A stretch of 64,000 nucleotides of DNA from Pseudomonas chlororaphis (lineage in GTDB: Bacteria > Pseudomonadota > Gammaproteobacteria > Pseudomonadales > Pseudomonadaceae): NCBI RefSeq assembly GCF_001921865.1, contig NZ_MSCT01000009.1:1-64000 (forward strand), in the 5' to 3' direction. Position numbers and translations under genes: made by a program. Shown piece by piece: positions 53,907 through 62,094 of this stretch. The stretch's first letter is position 1. Every line of letters begins with the position of its first letter. The notes beneath the pieces are model-generated. The model was given only the letters and a program-made list of their open reading frames with translations, was not told the origin of the DNA and searched no databases.

Positions 53907-54648
53907 GGCCTGCTCCCGCCGGCCCATGAATCAGCAGGTCCGCGACCGGTTGCCCGGCCAGCAGATGCTCCTCCACCAGGCGCACCACCTGGGTTTCATC
54001 GCTGAGCCGATACCAGCAACCCTCCGGATACACCGTCAGCACCGGGCCCAGGTTGCAGGGAAACTGGCAGGCGGTGCGCGTCAGCAAGACCCCACCGGGC
54101 GTCTCGATCGCGTCGTGCTTGAGCAGCTCGCGGCGCAGGCTTTTCCACAGTGGCAGGGCCCCGCGCCGCACGCAACGCGGGCCGGTGCACAGAAACAGCT
54201 GCCGGGCATGGGCGGGGACGCGCGACCAGTCCGGGTCCGAGGCCACTGCGTTGACGTTGTCGCAGGGCAGGTGGCGCTCGACCTGGGCGATGCTGGCGCA
54301 GGCCAGCGCCGCATCCAGGCCTCGGCGGCCGAGGGCCGAGGCGGTGACCCACAAACGCGGCGCCTGGGGATGTTCGCGGGCGATGCGCCCCAGCTCGTCG
54401 CGCAGCCAATCCAGGTAGGCGCTGTCGGACGTCGGCTCCAGGTCCACCACCAGTACCCGTGCGCCGCTGTCGGGCAGCGGCGCGCGCAGGCAGGCCCAGA
54501 GGCCGTCGAAGCCCTCCAGGGTGTCGACGATGTCCGCCGCCGCTCCGGCTCCGCGCGCGCTGCACAGCTGGCGGCGAAAAGCCTCGCCGAGGGCGCCGCC
54601 GTTCAGGCCGGGGCCGACGAACAATACCCGCTGATACTCCTCATGCAT
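53896..54648 (-). CDS. (2Fe-2S) ferredoxin-domain protein of the cobalamin operon
   Basis: 250 residues (MHEEYQRVLFVGPGLNGGAL). The C-terminal ~100 residues have the thioredoxin-like ferredoxin pattern: LFLCTGPRCVRRGALPLWKS, then LLTRTACQFPCNLGPVLTVY, giving four Cys (C-x3-4-C and C-x3-C) for a [2Fe-2S] cluster. The N-terminal part is chelatase-like or unrecognised. It is encoded between the TonB receptor and the binding protein in a B12-regulated operon. It may serve in reduction or handling of cobalt/corrinoid; the family function is not established. Confidence 0.82.
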   Translation of the reverse strand: MHEEYQRVLFVGPGLNGGALGEAFRRQLCSARGAGAAADIVDTLEGFDGLWACLRAPLPDSGARVLVVDLEPTSDSAYLDWLRDELGRIAREHPQAPRLWVTASALGRRGLDAALACASIAQVERHLPCDNVNAVASDPDWSRVPAHARQLFLCTGPRCVRRGALPLWKSLRRELLKHDAIETPGGVLLTRTACQFPCNLGPVLTVYPEGCWYRLSDETQVVRLVEEHLLAGQPVADLLIHGPAGAGHAG

Positions 54649-54660
54649 GCTCGCGTCCCC

Positions 54661-56643
54661 TTAGAAGCGGTAGGTGTAGCGCACTTCGCTGGTGAACGGC
54701 CGGCCGAGGTTTTCCACCTGCGGGCTGGTGCTGGTCATGCTGGTGGCGTAGTCGCGGTCGAAGAGGTTTTCCAGCAGCAGGCTCAGGCGGTGCCGATGGG
54801 CGCGGTCCAGGTAACGATAGGCGTCGGCGTCCACCACCGAGTAATGGCCGTAGTCGATCTGCTTCGAACTGACCACGTCGCGTATATAGCGGATCGCGCC
54901 GCCGGCGCCCCACATGCGGTCGGTGGACTCGAAGCCCAGGCGCGAGCGGGCGAAGAAGCTCGGGATATTGTTCACCGTCACGCCGTTGCGCGACTCCACC
55001 AGGTTGCGGGTCAGGTCCGCCGAGAGGTTCCAGCGCTCGTCGAACTGCCATTTGCCGTCGGCCTCGAAGCCCTTGACGGTGATCTCGCCGTCGCCGTTGA
55101 CCCACTGGATGCCGTCGAGGGTGATCAGGTCGTCGATGCGCCGGTGGAAGGCCGTGACGCTGGCGCTGAACTCGCGGTCCAGCAGGGCGCCGCGATAGTC
55201 CAGGCCGAGTTCGGCGTTGCGGCTTTTTTCCGGCTTGAGGTTGCGGTTGCCCAGCTCGTCGCCGGGCTCGTTGACGAACAACTGCTCGGCGTTCGGCAGC
55301 TTGTAGGCGCTGCCGTATTGGCCGCGGACCTGCCAGCGGTCGTTCAGGTCGTAGAGCGAGGTGAGCATGCCCACCGTGGCGCTGTCGCCGCCGCTCATGC
55401 TCTCGTGACGAATGCCGATGCTCGGGTGCCAGTCGGGCAGGGCGTCGATCACCGGACGCAGTTGGGTATAGAGGGCGTGGGCTTCGGCCTTGCTGTTGTC
55501 GATCACCAGCACGTCGTCCTGGCCCTTGAACCACTGGTTGTCGGAACCGAATACCAGCACATGGCCGCCGGACAATTCGGCCTTGCCCTCGGCCTGCACG
55601 CCCCAGTCGGTGAAGCCCCAGTAATCGTTGTGGTTGCGCACGCGGACGCCGCCGCCGTCGGCGGTGTTGTCGATGCGCGTATAGCGGGTGTCCCAGTCGT
55701 TGACGTGGCCTTTGACGAAATAGCTCAGCCGCTCGTTCAGGCGCTGCTCGAAGGTCGCCGTGGCGATCTGCTGCACGCGGTCGTTGGTGGTCTTGCGGTT
55801 GTCCAGCGGGCGGGCGAAATCCAGGTTGGCGTCGGAGTACTGGTAGAACAGCTCCAGCCGCGATTCGTCGGCGAAGGCCTGCACCGCCTTGGCGCCGAAG
55901 GTGGTGACTTCGTAGCCGCGCTTCTTGTCGCTGACCCGTGGGTTCATGTCTTTGTTGCGATACGGCTGGTAGCCGTCGGACACGTTGTGGCTGATATAGG
56001 CCAGCAGGCCCAGGTCGCCGAACCCGTTGCTGAAGATCTTCTCCGCCCGGGCGTCGCCGGTCTGGCCCATGAAGCTGTCCAGGCCCAGGTTGACCTCGCC
56101 CGAGGCTTCGCGGGTCTGTGGGCTGCGGGTGACAATGTTGATCACCCCGGCCACCGCCTGGGTGCCGAACAGCAGGCTCTGGCCGCCCTTGAGCACTTCG
56201 ATGCGCTCGATGGCGTTGGCCGGCAGGGTGTCCAGGTACAGCCCGCCGTAGAGACGGTTGTTCAGGCGCACGCCGTCGAGCAGGATCAGGGTGTCGTCGT
56301 TGCGCCCGCCCAGCAGCGAGTAGGTGCCGTAGTCGAAGGGGCCGTTTTTCGGCGCGACGTAGAGGCCTGGCACGTACATTTGCAGGACGCGGGTGATGTC
56401 GCTGCTGGGCCCGGCGCGCTCGATCTGTTCGCGGCTGACGATTTCGACCTTGCTGCCGTAGCGAGCCATTTCGGCGACCGTGGTGGATTCCACCGAGGGC
56501 GCTGAAACCAGTTGTTGGTCGAGGGTCAGGGTCGTTTCTTCGGCCAGCAGCAGCGGGCTGAACAGGCAGCCGAGCAGGGCGCCGCAGGTGTTGAGCCGCG
56601 CGGGACGCGGGGCCCGGGAACGCCAGGGGTGAATCTGAGTCAT
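54661..56643 (-). CDS. TonB-dependent receptor, probably for cobalamin (BtuB-like)
   Basis: 660 residues from the ATG at 56643. A signal peptide ends at LLLAEE (about residue 36). The plug domain (SKVEIVSREQIERAGPSSDI ... GRNDDTLILLDGVRLNN, FGTQAVAGVINIVTR) and a 22-strand barrel follow, ending in the outer-membrane signature VRYTYRF. It should import a corrinoid across the outer membrane with TonB. The cobalamin riboswitch 110 bases upstream strongly supports that role. The possible TonB box is TTLTLDQQLV-like at the mature N-terminus. Confidence 0.92.
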   Translation of the reverse strand: MTQIHPWRSRAPRPARLNTCGALLGCLFSPLLLAEETTLTLDQQLVSAPSVESTTVAEMARYGSKVEIVSREQIERAGPSSDITRVLQMYVPGLYVAPKNGPFDYGTYSLLGGRNDDTLILLDGVRLNNRLYGGLYLDTLPANAIERIEVLKGGQSLLFGTQAVAGVINIVTRSPQTREASGEVNLGLDSFMGQTGDARAEKIFSNGFGDLGLLAYISHNVSDGYQPYRNKDMNPRVSDKKRGYEVTTFGAKAVQAFADESRLELFYQYSDANLDFARPLDNRKTTNDRVQQIATATFEQRLNERLSYFVKGHVNDWDTRYTRIDNTADGGGVRVRNHNDYWGFTDWGVQAEGKAELSGGHVLVFGSDNQWFKGQDDVLVIDNSKAEAHALYTQLRPVIDALPDWHPSIGIRHESMSGGDSATVGMLTSLYDLNDRWQVRGQYGSAYKLPNAEQLFVNEPGDELGNRNLKPEKSRNAELGLDYRGALLDREFSASVTAFHRRIDDLITLDGIQWVNGDGEITVKGFEADGKWQFDERWNLSADLTRNLVESRNGVTVNNIPSFFARSRLGFESTDRMWGAGGAIRYIRDVVSSKQIDYGHYSVVDADAYRYLDRAHRHRLSLLLENLFDRDYATSMTSTSPQVENLGRPFTSEVRYTYRF

Positions 56644-56751
56644 CGTTGGTCTTCTCGAAAGGATCTTCGCAGAAGCACGCAGGAGAAAGTGCCGCGCACA
56701 GGCAGGCACCGGCCCATGCCCGCCCACCGCAGGTTTGCCATACAGAGATTC

Positions 56752-56920
56752 CAGGCCGGTCTCCGGGCTTGCGAGGCTGGAACTCTTCGCCTTCCCAGGC
56801 CGTGGCCCAGTGGCGATTCGAAGAGGTCACTCGCTTACCGTTGCGGGGGCAGCACCGGACTTGCCTGTGGAAGGCGCACCGGTTTCCCGTTTCACCCCGT
56901 GCACGGCGGCAGGGGGCACC
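56752..56920 (-). promoter_or_regulatory. Cobalamin riboswitch
   Basis: On the minus strand the sequence ends with a full B12 box, AAGCCCGGAGACCGGCCTGG (56751-56770), and contains the typical core segments CCGGTGCTGCCCCCGCAACG (56839-56858), GGTAAGCGAGTGACC, GCCACTGGGCCACGG and GGGAAGGCGAAGAG. Coenzyme B12 or a related corrinoid bound to the mRNA should reduce expression of the downstream TonB receptor operon. The 5' limit is approximate. Confidence 0.93.
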
Positions 56921-56985
56921 TGAAACTGGGCGGCATCTGAACATTCGGCCGACCGTTCGTCAATAACATGGGGCGGTGTTGGCCC

Positions 56986-57012
56986 TGTAGGAGCGGGGCT
57001 TGCTCGCGATGG
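56986..57012 (+). repeat. REP (TGTAGGAGC type)
   Basis: TGTAGGAGCGGGGCTTGCTC followed by GCGATGG, about 15 bases before copy D. Confidence 0.8.
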
Positions 57013-57025
57013 CTTGGGTCCAGGT

Positions 57026-57340
57026 GCTGTAGTTTTTGGATGGTGTACATATCCGTTGCTGCGGGTGTGGCGGCTTAGGGTTCCGCCCTTACGGCGGGTC
57101 ACTTTTGATAGAGCGCAAAAGTAACCAAAACGCTCTTGCCCCTCCATTCGGTGCCTCGCCTAGGCTCGGCATGCCCTCGCTCCGGTCTTGCTCCGGGGGC
57201 CGCCGCGAGGGGCCATCCCTGGCCCCGCGCGGCTACCTCGGCATCCCTGCCGAGGTGCCCCCTGCGCAAGACCTGCGCTCGGCCTCTGGGAACGGGGCGG
57301 GTAGATCAAAAGCCAAGCGCGACCTGCCGGTCGGCGCGAA
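57026..57340 (+). repeat. Structured ~320-nt repeat, copy D
   Basis: With the riboswitch it fills the gene-free stretch 56644-57510. ACTTTTG/CAAAAGT (57101-57107, 57116-57122) replaces the G-C rich inner pair of the other copies with a T-A type pair and encloses AGAGCG (57110-57115), fully complementary to CGCTCT at 57131-57136. Other hairpins are as in copy C. Confidence 0.85.
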
Positions 57341-57343
57341 CCC

Positions 57344-57492
57344 TGTAGCCGCTGCCGAGCCTGCGAGGCTGCGTACGGCCGCGTAGCGGTCGCAACACCG
57401 GGCGCCGCGTTCTTCCTGGTAAAGCGCGTGAGCCGGTTTGGCGAGGACTGCGTCCCCGTACGCCGCCGCGCCGGGGCTTGGCGGCGGCTACA
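57344..57492. repeat. REP inverted pair (TGTAGCCGCTGCC type)
   Basis: TGTAGCCGCTGCCGAGCCTG to an inverse copy ending GGCGGCGGCTACA; it follows copy D by a few bases and ends 19 bases before the aruG stop. Confidence 0.83.
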
Positions 57493-57510
57493 GGGGCGGT
57501 GTCGGGGCTG

Positions 57511-58545
57511 TCAGGCTGCTGCCGCCTTGGCCTGGGTGGCCAATAGCGGTACGGCGCGTACCGAGTCGCCGGGTTGCAGTTGCAGGCGTTTGGCGCTCAG
57601 GCGGTCGACCAGCAGGCAGCCGGACACCAAGCGTGCGCGCACGCAGCTGATGCGGCAGCTTTCCAGGCGGCGGTTGTGCACCAGCCAGCTCGGCGCGTCG
57701 TCGTCCGGGGTGCCGACCAGCAGGGGCAGGACCTGGCTTTCGCGCACCGCGCGGACTTTCCCCACATCGGCCTCGAGCACCGGCCCACCGTCGAAGATGT
57801 CGATGTGGTCCTGATGGGCAAAGCCTTCCTGGCGCAGGATGGTCAGCGCCGCCTCGGTGTTTTCGTGAGCCTGGCCGATCGCGGCCTGGGCTGCGGCGCT
57901 GAGCAGGCAGGTGTACAGCGGCTGGCGCGGCAGCAGCTCGGCGATAAAGGGTTTATGGCCGAGGCTGGACAGGTGGTCGGCCTGGACGAAATCCATTTGC
58001 AGGAAGTGCCGGCCCAGGCTGTTCCAGAACGGCGAGCAGCCGTTCTCGTCGCCTTTGCCGCGCAGTTCGGCAATCAGCTTGTCGCCGAACAGGTGCGGGA
58101 ATTCGGCGACGAACAGCAGGCGCGCCAGGGACAGCAGCCGGCCGTTGCTGTCGCGGCGCTGGTCGGGGCGCAGGAACAGCGAGCAGAGCTCCGATTGGCC
58201 GGTCATGTCGTTGTTCAGGAACAGCGTCGGGATCTGCCGCTGGATGCCCAGGTGCGGCGCCGAGTTGACGGTGGTGCCGACCCGGTAGCTGTACCAGGGT
58301 TCGCGCAGGCCGACGGCGCCGGTCAGGGCGCTGATGCCGATGACTTGCTGGTCCTCGTCCTCGAGGACGAACAGGTAGTCGGCGTCGGCCCGCTCCACCT
58401 GCTCGGCGAAGGTCCGCTGGGCCCAGCGGACCCGATGGCTGAGGCGCTCCTGGTTGGCCGGCAGGCTGGTCAGCCCCAGGCCCGCGCGCTGGGCCAGGGC
58501 CATCAGCGCGGGGAGGTCGGTCACACGTACCGGACGAACGATCAT
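57511..58545 (-). CDS. aruG: Arginine N-succinyltransferase beta subunit (AruG)
   Basis: 344 residues (MIVRPVRVTDLPALMALAQR). The GNAT-like core and the family pattern (VGTTVNSAPHLGIQRQIPTL, CSLFLRPDQRRDSNGRLLSL, NDMTGQSELCSLF) are those of the AstA/AruG family. With AruF it transfers succinyl from succinyl-CoA to the alpha-amino group of arginine (or ornithine), the first step of the AST pathway. It follows aruF by 55 bases. The aru genes C, D, B and E are not next to the pair in this window. Confidence 0.92.
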   Translation of the reverse strand: MIVRPVRVTDLPALMALAQRAGLGLTSLPANQERLSHRVRWAQRTFAEQVERADADYLFVLEDEDQQVIGISALTGAVGLREPWYSYRVGTTVNSAPHLGIQRQIPTLFLNNDMTGQSELCSLFLRPDQRRDSNGRLLSLARLLFVAEFPHLFGDKLIAELRGKGDENGCSPFWNSLGRHFLQMDFVQADHLSSLGHKPFIAELLPRQPLYTCLLSAAAQAAIGQAHENTEAALTILRQEGFAHQDHIDIFDGGPVLEADVGKVRAVRESQVLPLLVGTPDDDAPSWLVHNRRLESCRISCVRARLVSGCLLVDRLSAKRLQLQPGDSVRAVPLLATQAKAAAA

Positions 58546-58600
58546 GATGCAGCTCCTTCTGCGGGCCTTCGCGGGCCGCGAACGCCAACCTGTCCGATAT

Positions 58601-59617
58601 TCATAGGGCGACTAACCGTACCGGGTCGCCGGGTTGCAGTTCCAGGGCCTGGAAGGCATCGGCGTCGAGGTTCACCAGGTCCCCCGGCGCCTCGTCCAGG
58701 TGCACCAGGATGGCCCGATAGCCCGCCAGCCGTTCGTTGCTCGCCAGCCAGGCGCGGCCACGGCCGCTGTGCTGGCCGGGGCAGGCGTTGGCCACTCGGC
58801 TCTGGCCGATCGAGCGAATGTTGCTGTGGCGGGCGTACAGGGTCGGGCCGCCGTCGAACAGGTCGACGTAGTGGTTGGCCTCGAAGCCCTCGCGCAGCAG
58901 GATCTCGAACGCTTCGCGGCCCTGGGGATGGACCTGGCCGATGCAGTCCTGGGCCGCCTGCGGCAGCATCGGGATGTAGATCGGGTACTGCGGCATCAGG
59001 TCGGCGAGAAAGTTGCGGTTCTGCAGGCCGCACAGGCGCTCGGCCTCGGCGTAGGGCAGGTCGAAGAAGTGTTTGCCCAGGGCGTCCCAGAACGGCGACT
59101 GGCCGTCTTCGCTGCTGTAGCCGACGATCTCGGTGATGCTGGTGTCGGCGAAGCGTTGCGCATGGGCGGCGATGAACAGCAGGCGGGCCCGGGAGAGCAG
59201 CTCCGCGAGGGGCGTGCCGACCAGGTCCGGGTCGATATGGAAGCCGCGCAGCAGGCTGTGGTTGCTCAGGTCCTGGCACAGCGACAGGGTCGGCACGCCG
59301 TGCTGCACGTTCAATTCCCGCGAGTTGCTGACGAAGGGCCGGTTGCGCAGGCTGTAGAACGGCGCGGAAAATCCGGCCATGGCGAGGATTTCCGAGCAGC
59401 CGCGCAGTTGCCCGCGCTCGCGGTCGTGCAGGACCAGAAAGTAGTTCTCCGGCCCCGGCGCCTGCACGCTGGCGGCGAAGGAGGCGCAAGAGTCGAGGAT
59501 CTTGTCCAGCAGGTGCTGGCGATCGTCGGGCAGGGAGGTCACTCCCACCAGGCTTTCACGGGCCAGCCGTTGCAACTCCGGCAGATCGTCTGGGGCAACT
59601 GGGCGTAAGACCAGCAT
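58601..59617 (-). CDS. aruF: Arginine N-succinyltransferase alpha subunit (AruF)
   Basis: 338 residues, ATG at 59617 with AGGAG 7 bases upstream. It is a paralogue of AruG: FVSNSRELNVQHGVPTLSLC corresponds to the AruG region before HLGIQRQIPTL, and FHIDPDLVGTPLAELLSRAR to the Arg-rich segment; FEANHYVDLFDGGPTLYA is shared. It forms the heteromeric transferase with AruG. The pair stands outside a complete aru operon, next to a permease and a glutamine-synthetase-like ligase. Confidence 0.9.
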   Translation of the reverse strand: MLVLRPVAPDDLPELQRLARESLVGVTSLPDDRQHLLDKILDSCASFAASVQAPGPENYFLVLHDRERGQLRGCSEILAMAGFSAPFYSLRNRPFVSNSRELNVQHGVPTLSLCQDLSNHSLLRGFHIDPDLVGTPLAELLSRARLLFIAAHAQRFADTSITEIVGYSSEDGQSPFWDALGKHFFDLPYAEAERLCGLQNRNFLADLMPQYPIYIPMLPQAAQDCIGQVHPQGREAFEILLREGFEANHYVDLFDGGPTLYARHSNIRSIGQSRVANACPGQHSGRGRAWLASNERLAGYRAILVHLDEAPGDLVNLDADAFQALELQPGDPVRLVAL

Positions 59618-59807
59618 GGATGTACTCCTGTATCAAAATGGTCCGCGCCTGGCCGCGAGGCCAGGGCGCAGAACCTGACAATCACTGTCGGTTTCCACGC
59701 ATTGGTGCCGTCGCCCGCGTGCGCGGGCGGCGGCAAATGGGCACTGCTCGGCGCCCGTTCGGATTCGCCGAAGCCCCTTCAGGGGGCCGCGGCGGCCGGG
59801 TGTTGAA

Positions 59808-61151
59808 TCACAGCGGATCGGCCAGCGCCGTATTGGCGCCCAGCTTGTTGAGGAAAAACAGGTAGACCAGGCCGACGGCGATCCAGATGCAGCCGAGTTT
59901 CTGCGCGTCGACCCCCATGTTGTACATGATTGCGCAGACGATCAGGAAGCCGATCGCCGGGCAAATCAGATGCCGGACCACCTGGGCGGATTTCTGCCGG
60001 CGCCAGTAGTGGTTGATCACGGTGAGGTGCAGCAGCATGAAGCCGCTCAGGGCGCCGAAGTTCACCAGCGAGGTGAGGGTGTCCACCGAGTCGATGAACA
60101 GGTAGCAGATCAGCAGCGAGAGCACGGCCACCAGGTAGATGCTGATGTGCGGCGTGTTGTGCGTCGGATGCACCTTGGCCAGGATCTTCGGCAGCTTGCC
60201 GTCGCGGGCCATGCCGAACAGCAGGCGCGACACCGCGGCCTGCGAGGTGATGGCCACCGCCACGCCCCAGGCCAGCGCCGTGGCGACCGCGGTCAGGGTC
60301 GCCAGCCAGCTGCCGCCGGCGATTTCGGCGATCTCGTAGAACGCCGTGTCGGCCGACTTGAAGCCCATGCCGGCGGCGAGATCGGTGGCGATCCAGGTCT
60401 GCGCGACGAAGATCGCGCCCATCACCAGCAGGGTGATCAGGGCCGCGCGGCCGACGTTCTTGCCCGGCTCGCTCTTGATCTCTTCGGCCAGGGTGGAAAT
60501 GGCATCGAAACCGAGGAACGACAGCACGGCGATCGACACGCCCTGCATCAGCAGGCCGAAGTGGAAGTTCTGTGGGCTGTACAGCGGCGCCAGGGTCAGT
60601 TGGCCGTTACCGGTGCCGCCGTGCAGGGCGTTCCAGGCGTAGAACAGGAAAATCCCCAGCACCACCAGCTGCGCCAGTAGGAAGACGATGTTCATCCGCG
60701 CGGTGAAGGTGATGCCGCGCAGGTTGACGAAGGTCGCGCTGACCAGGAACGCGAGGATGAAGCCGACCTTGGGAATGTCCGGGTACAGGTGGTTCAGCGC
60801 CATGGCCGCGTAGACGTACAGCAGCGGCGGAATCAGCAGGTAGTCGAGCAGCATCAGCCAGCCGGCGAGGAACCCGACATGGGGGTTGAGCCCGCGCTGG
60901 GCGTAGGAGTAGACCGAGCCGGCGATGGGAAAGGCGCGGGCCATGGCGCCGTAGCTCAGGGCGGTGAAGATCATCGCCAGCATGCCGATGATGTAGGCCA
61001 GCGGCACCATGCCCGGGGCTTCCTGGTTCACGTAGCCATAGACCCCGAACGGGGCGATGGGAATCATGAAAATCATCCCGTAGACCACCAGGTCGCGCAG
61101 CGTCAGGCCGCGCTTGAGTTCCTGTTTGTAGCCGAATTCTTCAATCTCCAT
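59808..61151 (-). CDS. APC-family amino-acid/polyamine permease
   Basis: 447 residues from the ATG at 61151, with AAGGAG nine bases upstream; a TTG at 61175 would add 8 residues. About twelve membrane spans are present. Family features: MIPIAPFGVYGYVNQEAPGM near residue 35, SYGAMARAFPIAGSVYSYAQ near residue 75 and FLGFDAISTLAEEIKSEPGK (about residue 215). It is of the PuuP/amino-acid permease type. The divergent upstream dyads and the downstream aruF suggest import of the substrate used by the neighbouring enzymes. Confidence 0.9.
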   Translation of the reverse strand: MEIEEFGYKQELKRGLTLRDLVVYGMIFMIPIAPFGVYGYVNQEAPGMVPLAYIIGMLAMIFTALSYGAMARAFPIAGSVYSYAQRGLNPHVGFLAGWLMLLDYLLIPPLLYVYAAMALNHLYPDIPKVGFILAFLVSATFVNLRGITFTARMNIVFLLAQLVVLGIFLFYAWNALHGGTGNGQLTLAPLYSPQNFHFGLLMQGVSIAVLSFLGFDAISTLAEEIKSEPGKNVGRAALITLLVMGAIFVAQTWIATDLAAGMGFKSADTAFYEIAEIAGGSWLATLTAVATALAWGVAVAITSQAAVSRLLFGMARDGKLPKILAKVHPTHNTPHISIYLVAVLSLLICYLFIDSVDTLTSLVNFGALSGFMLLHLTVINHYWRRQKSAQVVRHLICPAIGFLIVCAIMYNMGVDAQKLGCIWIAVGLVYLFFLNKLGANTALADPL

Positions 61152-61232
61152 GAAGAGGTTCTCCTTGTCAGCCAAAGGGTGGGCGGATGCCTGTCGCCGG
61201 GGTCGTCGTGACCCTCGGCGGCAGGCAATGTA

Positions 61233-61253
61233 TTTGAACCTGGCAGGTTTAAA
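61233..61253. promoter_or_regulatory. Dyad in the permease promoter region
   Basis: TTTGAACCTG (61233-61242), G, CAGGTTTAAA (61244-61253): a near-perfect 21-base inverted repeat (9 of 10), 82 bases upstream of the permease ATG. Likely operator. Confidence 0.5.
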
Positions 61254-61281
61254 GACACGCCACGGCGGTTTTTATAGTTGT

Positions 61282-61293
61282 TGTACCGGTACA
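61282..61293. promoter_or_regulatory. Perfect 12-base palindrome upstream of the permease
   Basis: TGTACCGGTACA (61282-61293) lies between the permease and the end of the amidohydrolase gene. GntR/MocR-type regulators often use such sites; no regulator gene is adjacent in the window. Confidence 0.55.
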
Positions 61294-61341
61294 GCAAACA
61301 GCTTGTGCAACGACAGCTTCTTTCGGGGCGCACGCCTTGCC

Positions 61342-62094
61342 TTACAGCAGCGGCGCCAGGTAATCGGTCCAGCACTGCACGGCCTGCGGGGTGCGCAACA
61401 GGTCGTTGCGCACCTCGATCAACACCGAATCCAGGCCGCGGGCGTCGCCGTGGGCCGGCACGGTCATGTCGCTCAGGGCGTCGATCTTGTACGGCTCGTT
61501 GCCGGCGATCTTCACGTCATGCACCGACATGCCTTCCAGCAAGCGCTCGGCGTAACGTTCGGCGCGACCGAACAGCACGCCCATCTCCAGGGTGCGGCGC
61601 TGGCCGTAGTACAGCGGGGTAAAACTGTGGATGCCCACCACGCGCACCGGCCGGCCCGCGGCCAGGCGCGCGTCGATCAGCCCGCTCAAGCGCGTATGGA
61701 AAGGCTTGAACAACTGCTTGCGCCGGTACTCGCGAGTGGCTTCGTCGAGGTTCTGGTTGCCCGGAATCTGGTAGATCTCGCTTTGCAGCGGGATGCTGTC
61801 GTGGGCCTGGGTCGGGCGGTTGAGGTCGACCAGCAGCCGCGAATAGTTGGCGAAGATCAGCGTCGCGCCCAGGGTCTGCGACAGGTTTTGCGCCAGCTCC
61901 AGGGCGCCCGGGTCCCAGGCGATATGCTCGCGCGCGGCTTCCGGGGTCAGGCCCAGGTCGTCGAGCGCCGCCGGGATATAACGGCTGGCGTGCTCGCAGA
62001 CGAGGATCAGCGGGTGCTCGGAGTCTTCGCGCAGCAACTGGTAGGCCGGTCGGTTGTAGAGCCCCAGTTCGGTGGATTCAGTACAGGTTTGCAT
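61342..62094 (-). CDS. N-formylglutamate amidohydrolase-family protein
   Basis: 250 residues from the ATG at 62094 (MQTCTESTELGLYNRPAYQL); a GTG at 62103 is an alternative start with a nearer GAG. The FGase fold is recognised by LILVCEHASRYIPAALDDLG, AWDPGALELAQNLSQTLGAT, NYSRLLVDLNRP and GIHSFTPLYYGQRR. It hydrolyses N-formyl (or similar acyl) derivatives of an amino acid. It overlaps the end of the ligase gene, so the two are translated together. Confidence 0.87.
   Translation of the reverse strand: MQTCTESTELGLYNRPAYQLLREDSEHPLILVCEHASRYIPAALDDLGLTPEAAREHIAWDPGALELAQNLSQTLGATLIFANYSRLLVDLNRPTQAHDSIPLQSEIYQIPGNQNLDEATREYRRKQLFKPFHTRLSGLIDARLAAGRPVRVVGIHSFTPLYYGQRRTLEMGVLFGRAERYAERLLEGMSVHDVKIAGNEPYKIDALSDMTVPAHGDARGLDSVLIEVRNDLLRTPQAVQCWTDYLAPLL

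Noticed and set aside
53905..56505. Open frame of about 866 codons opposite the TonB receptor and ferredoxin-like genes
   Set aside because: It is an antisense shadow of two well-supported genes and is produced by high G+C codon use.
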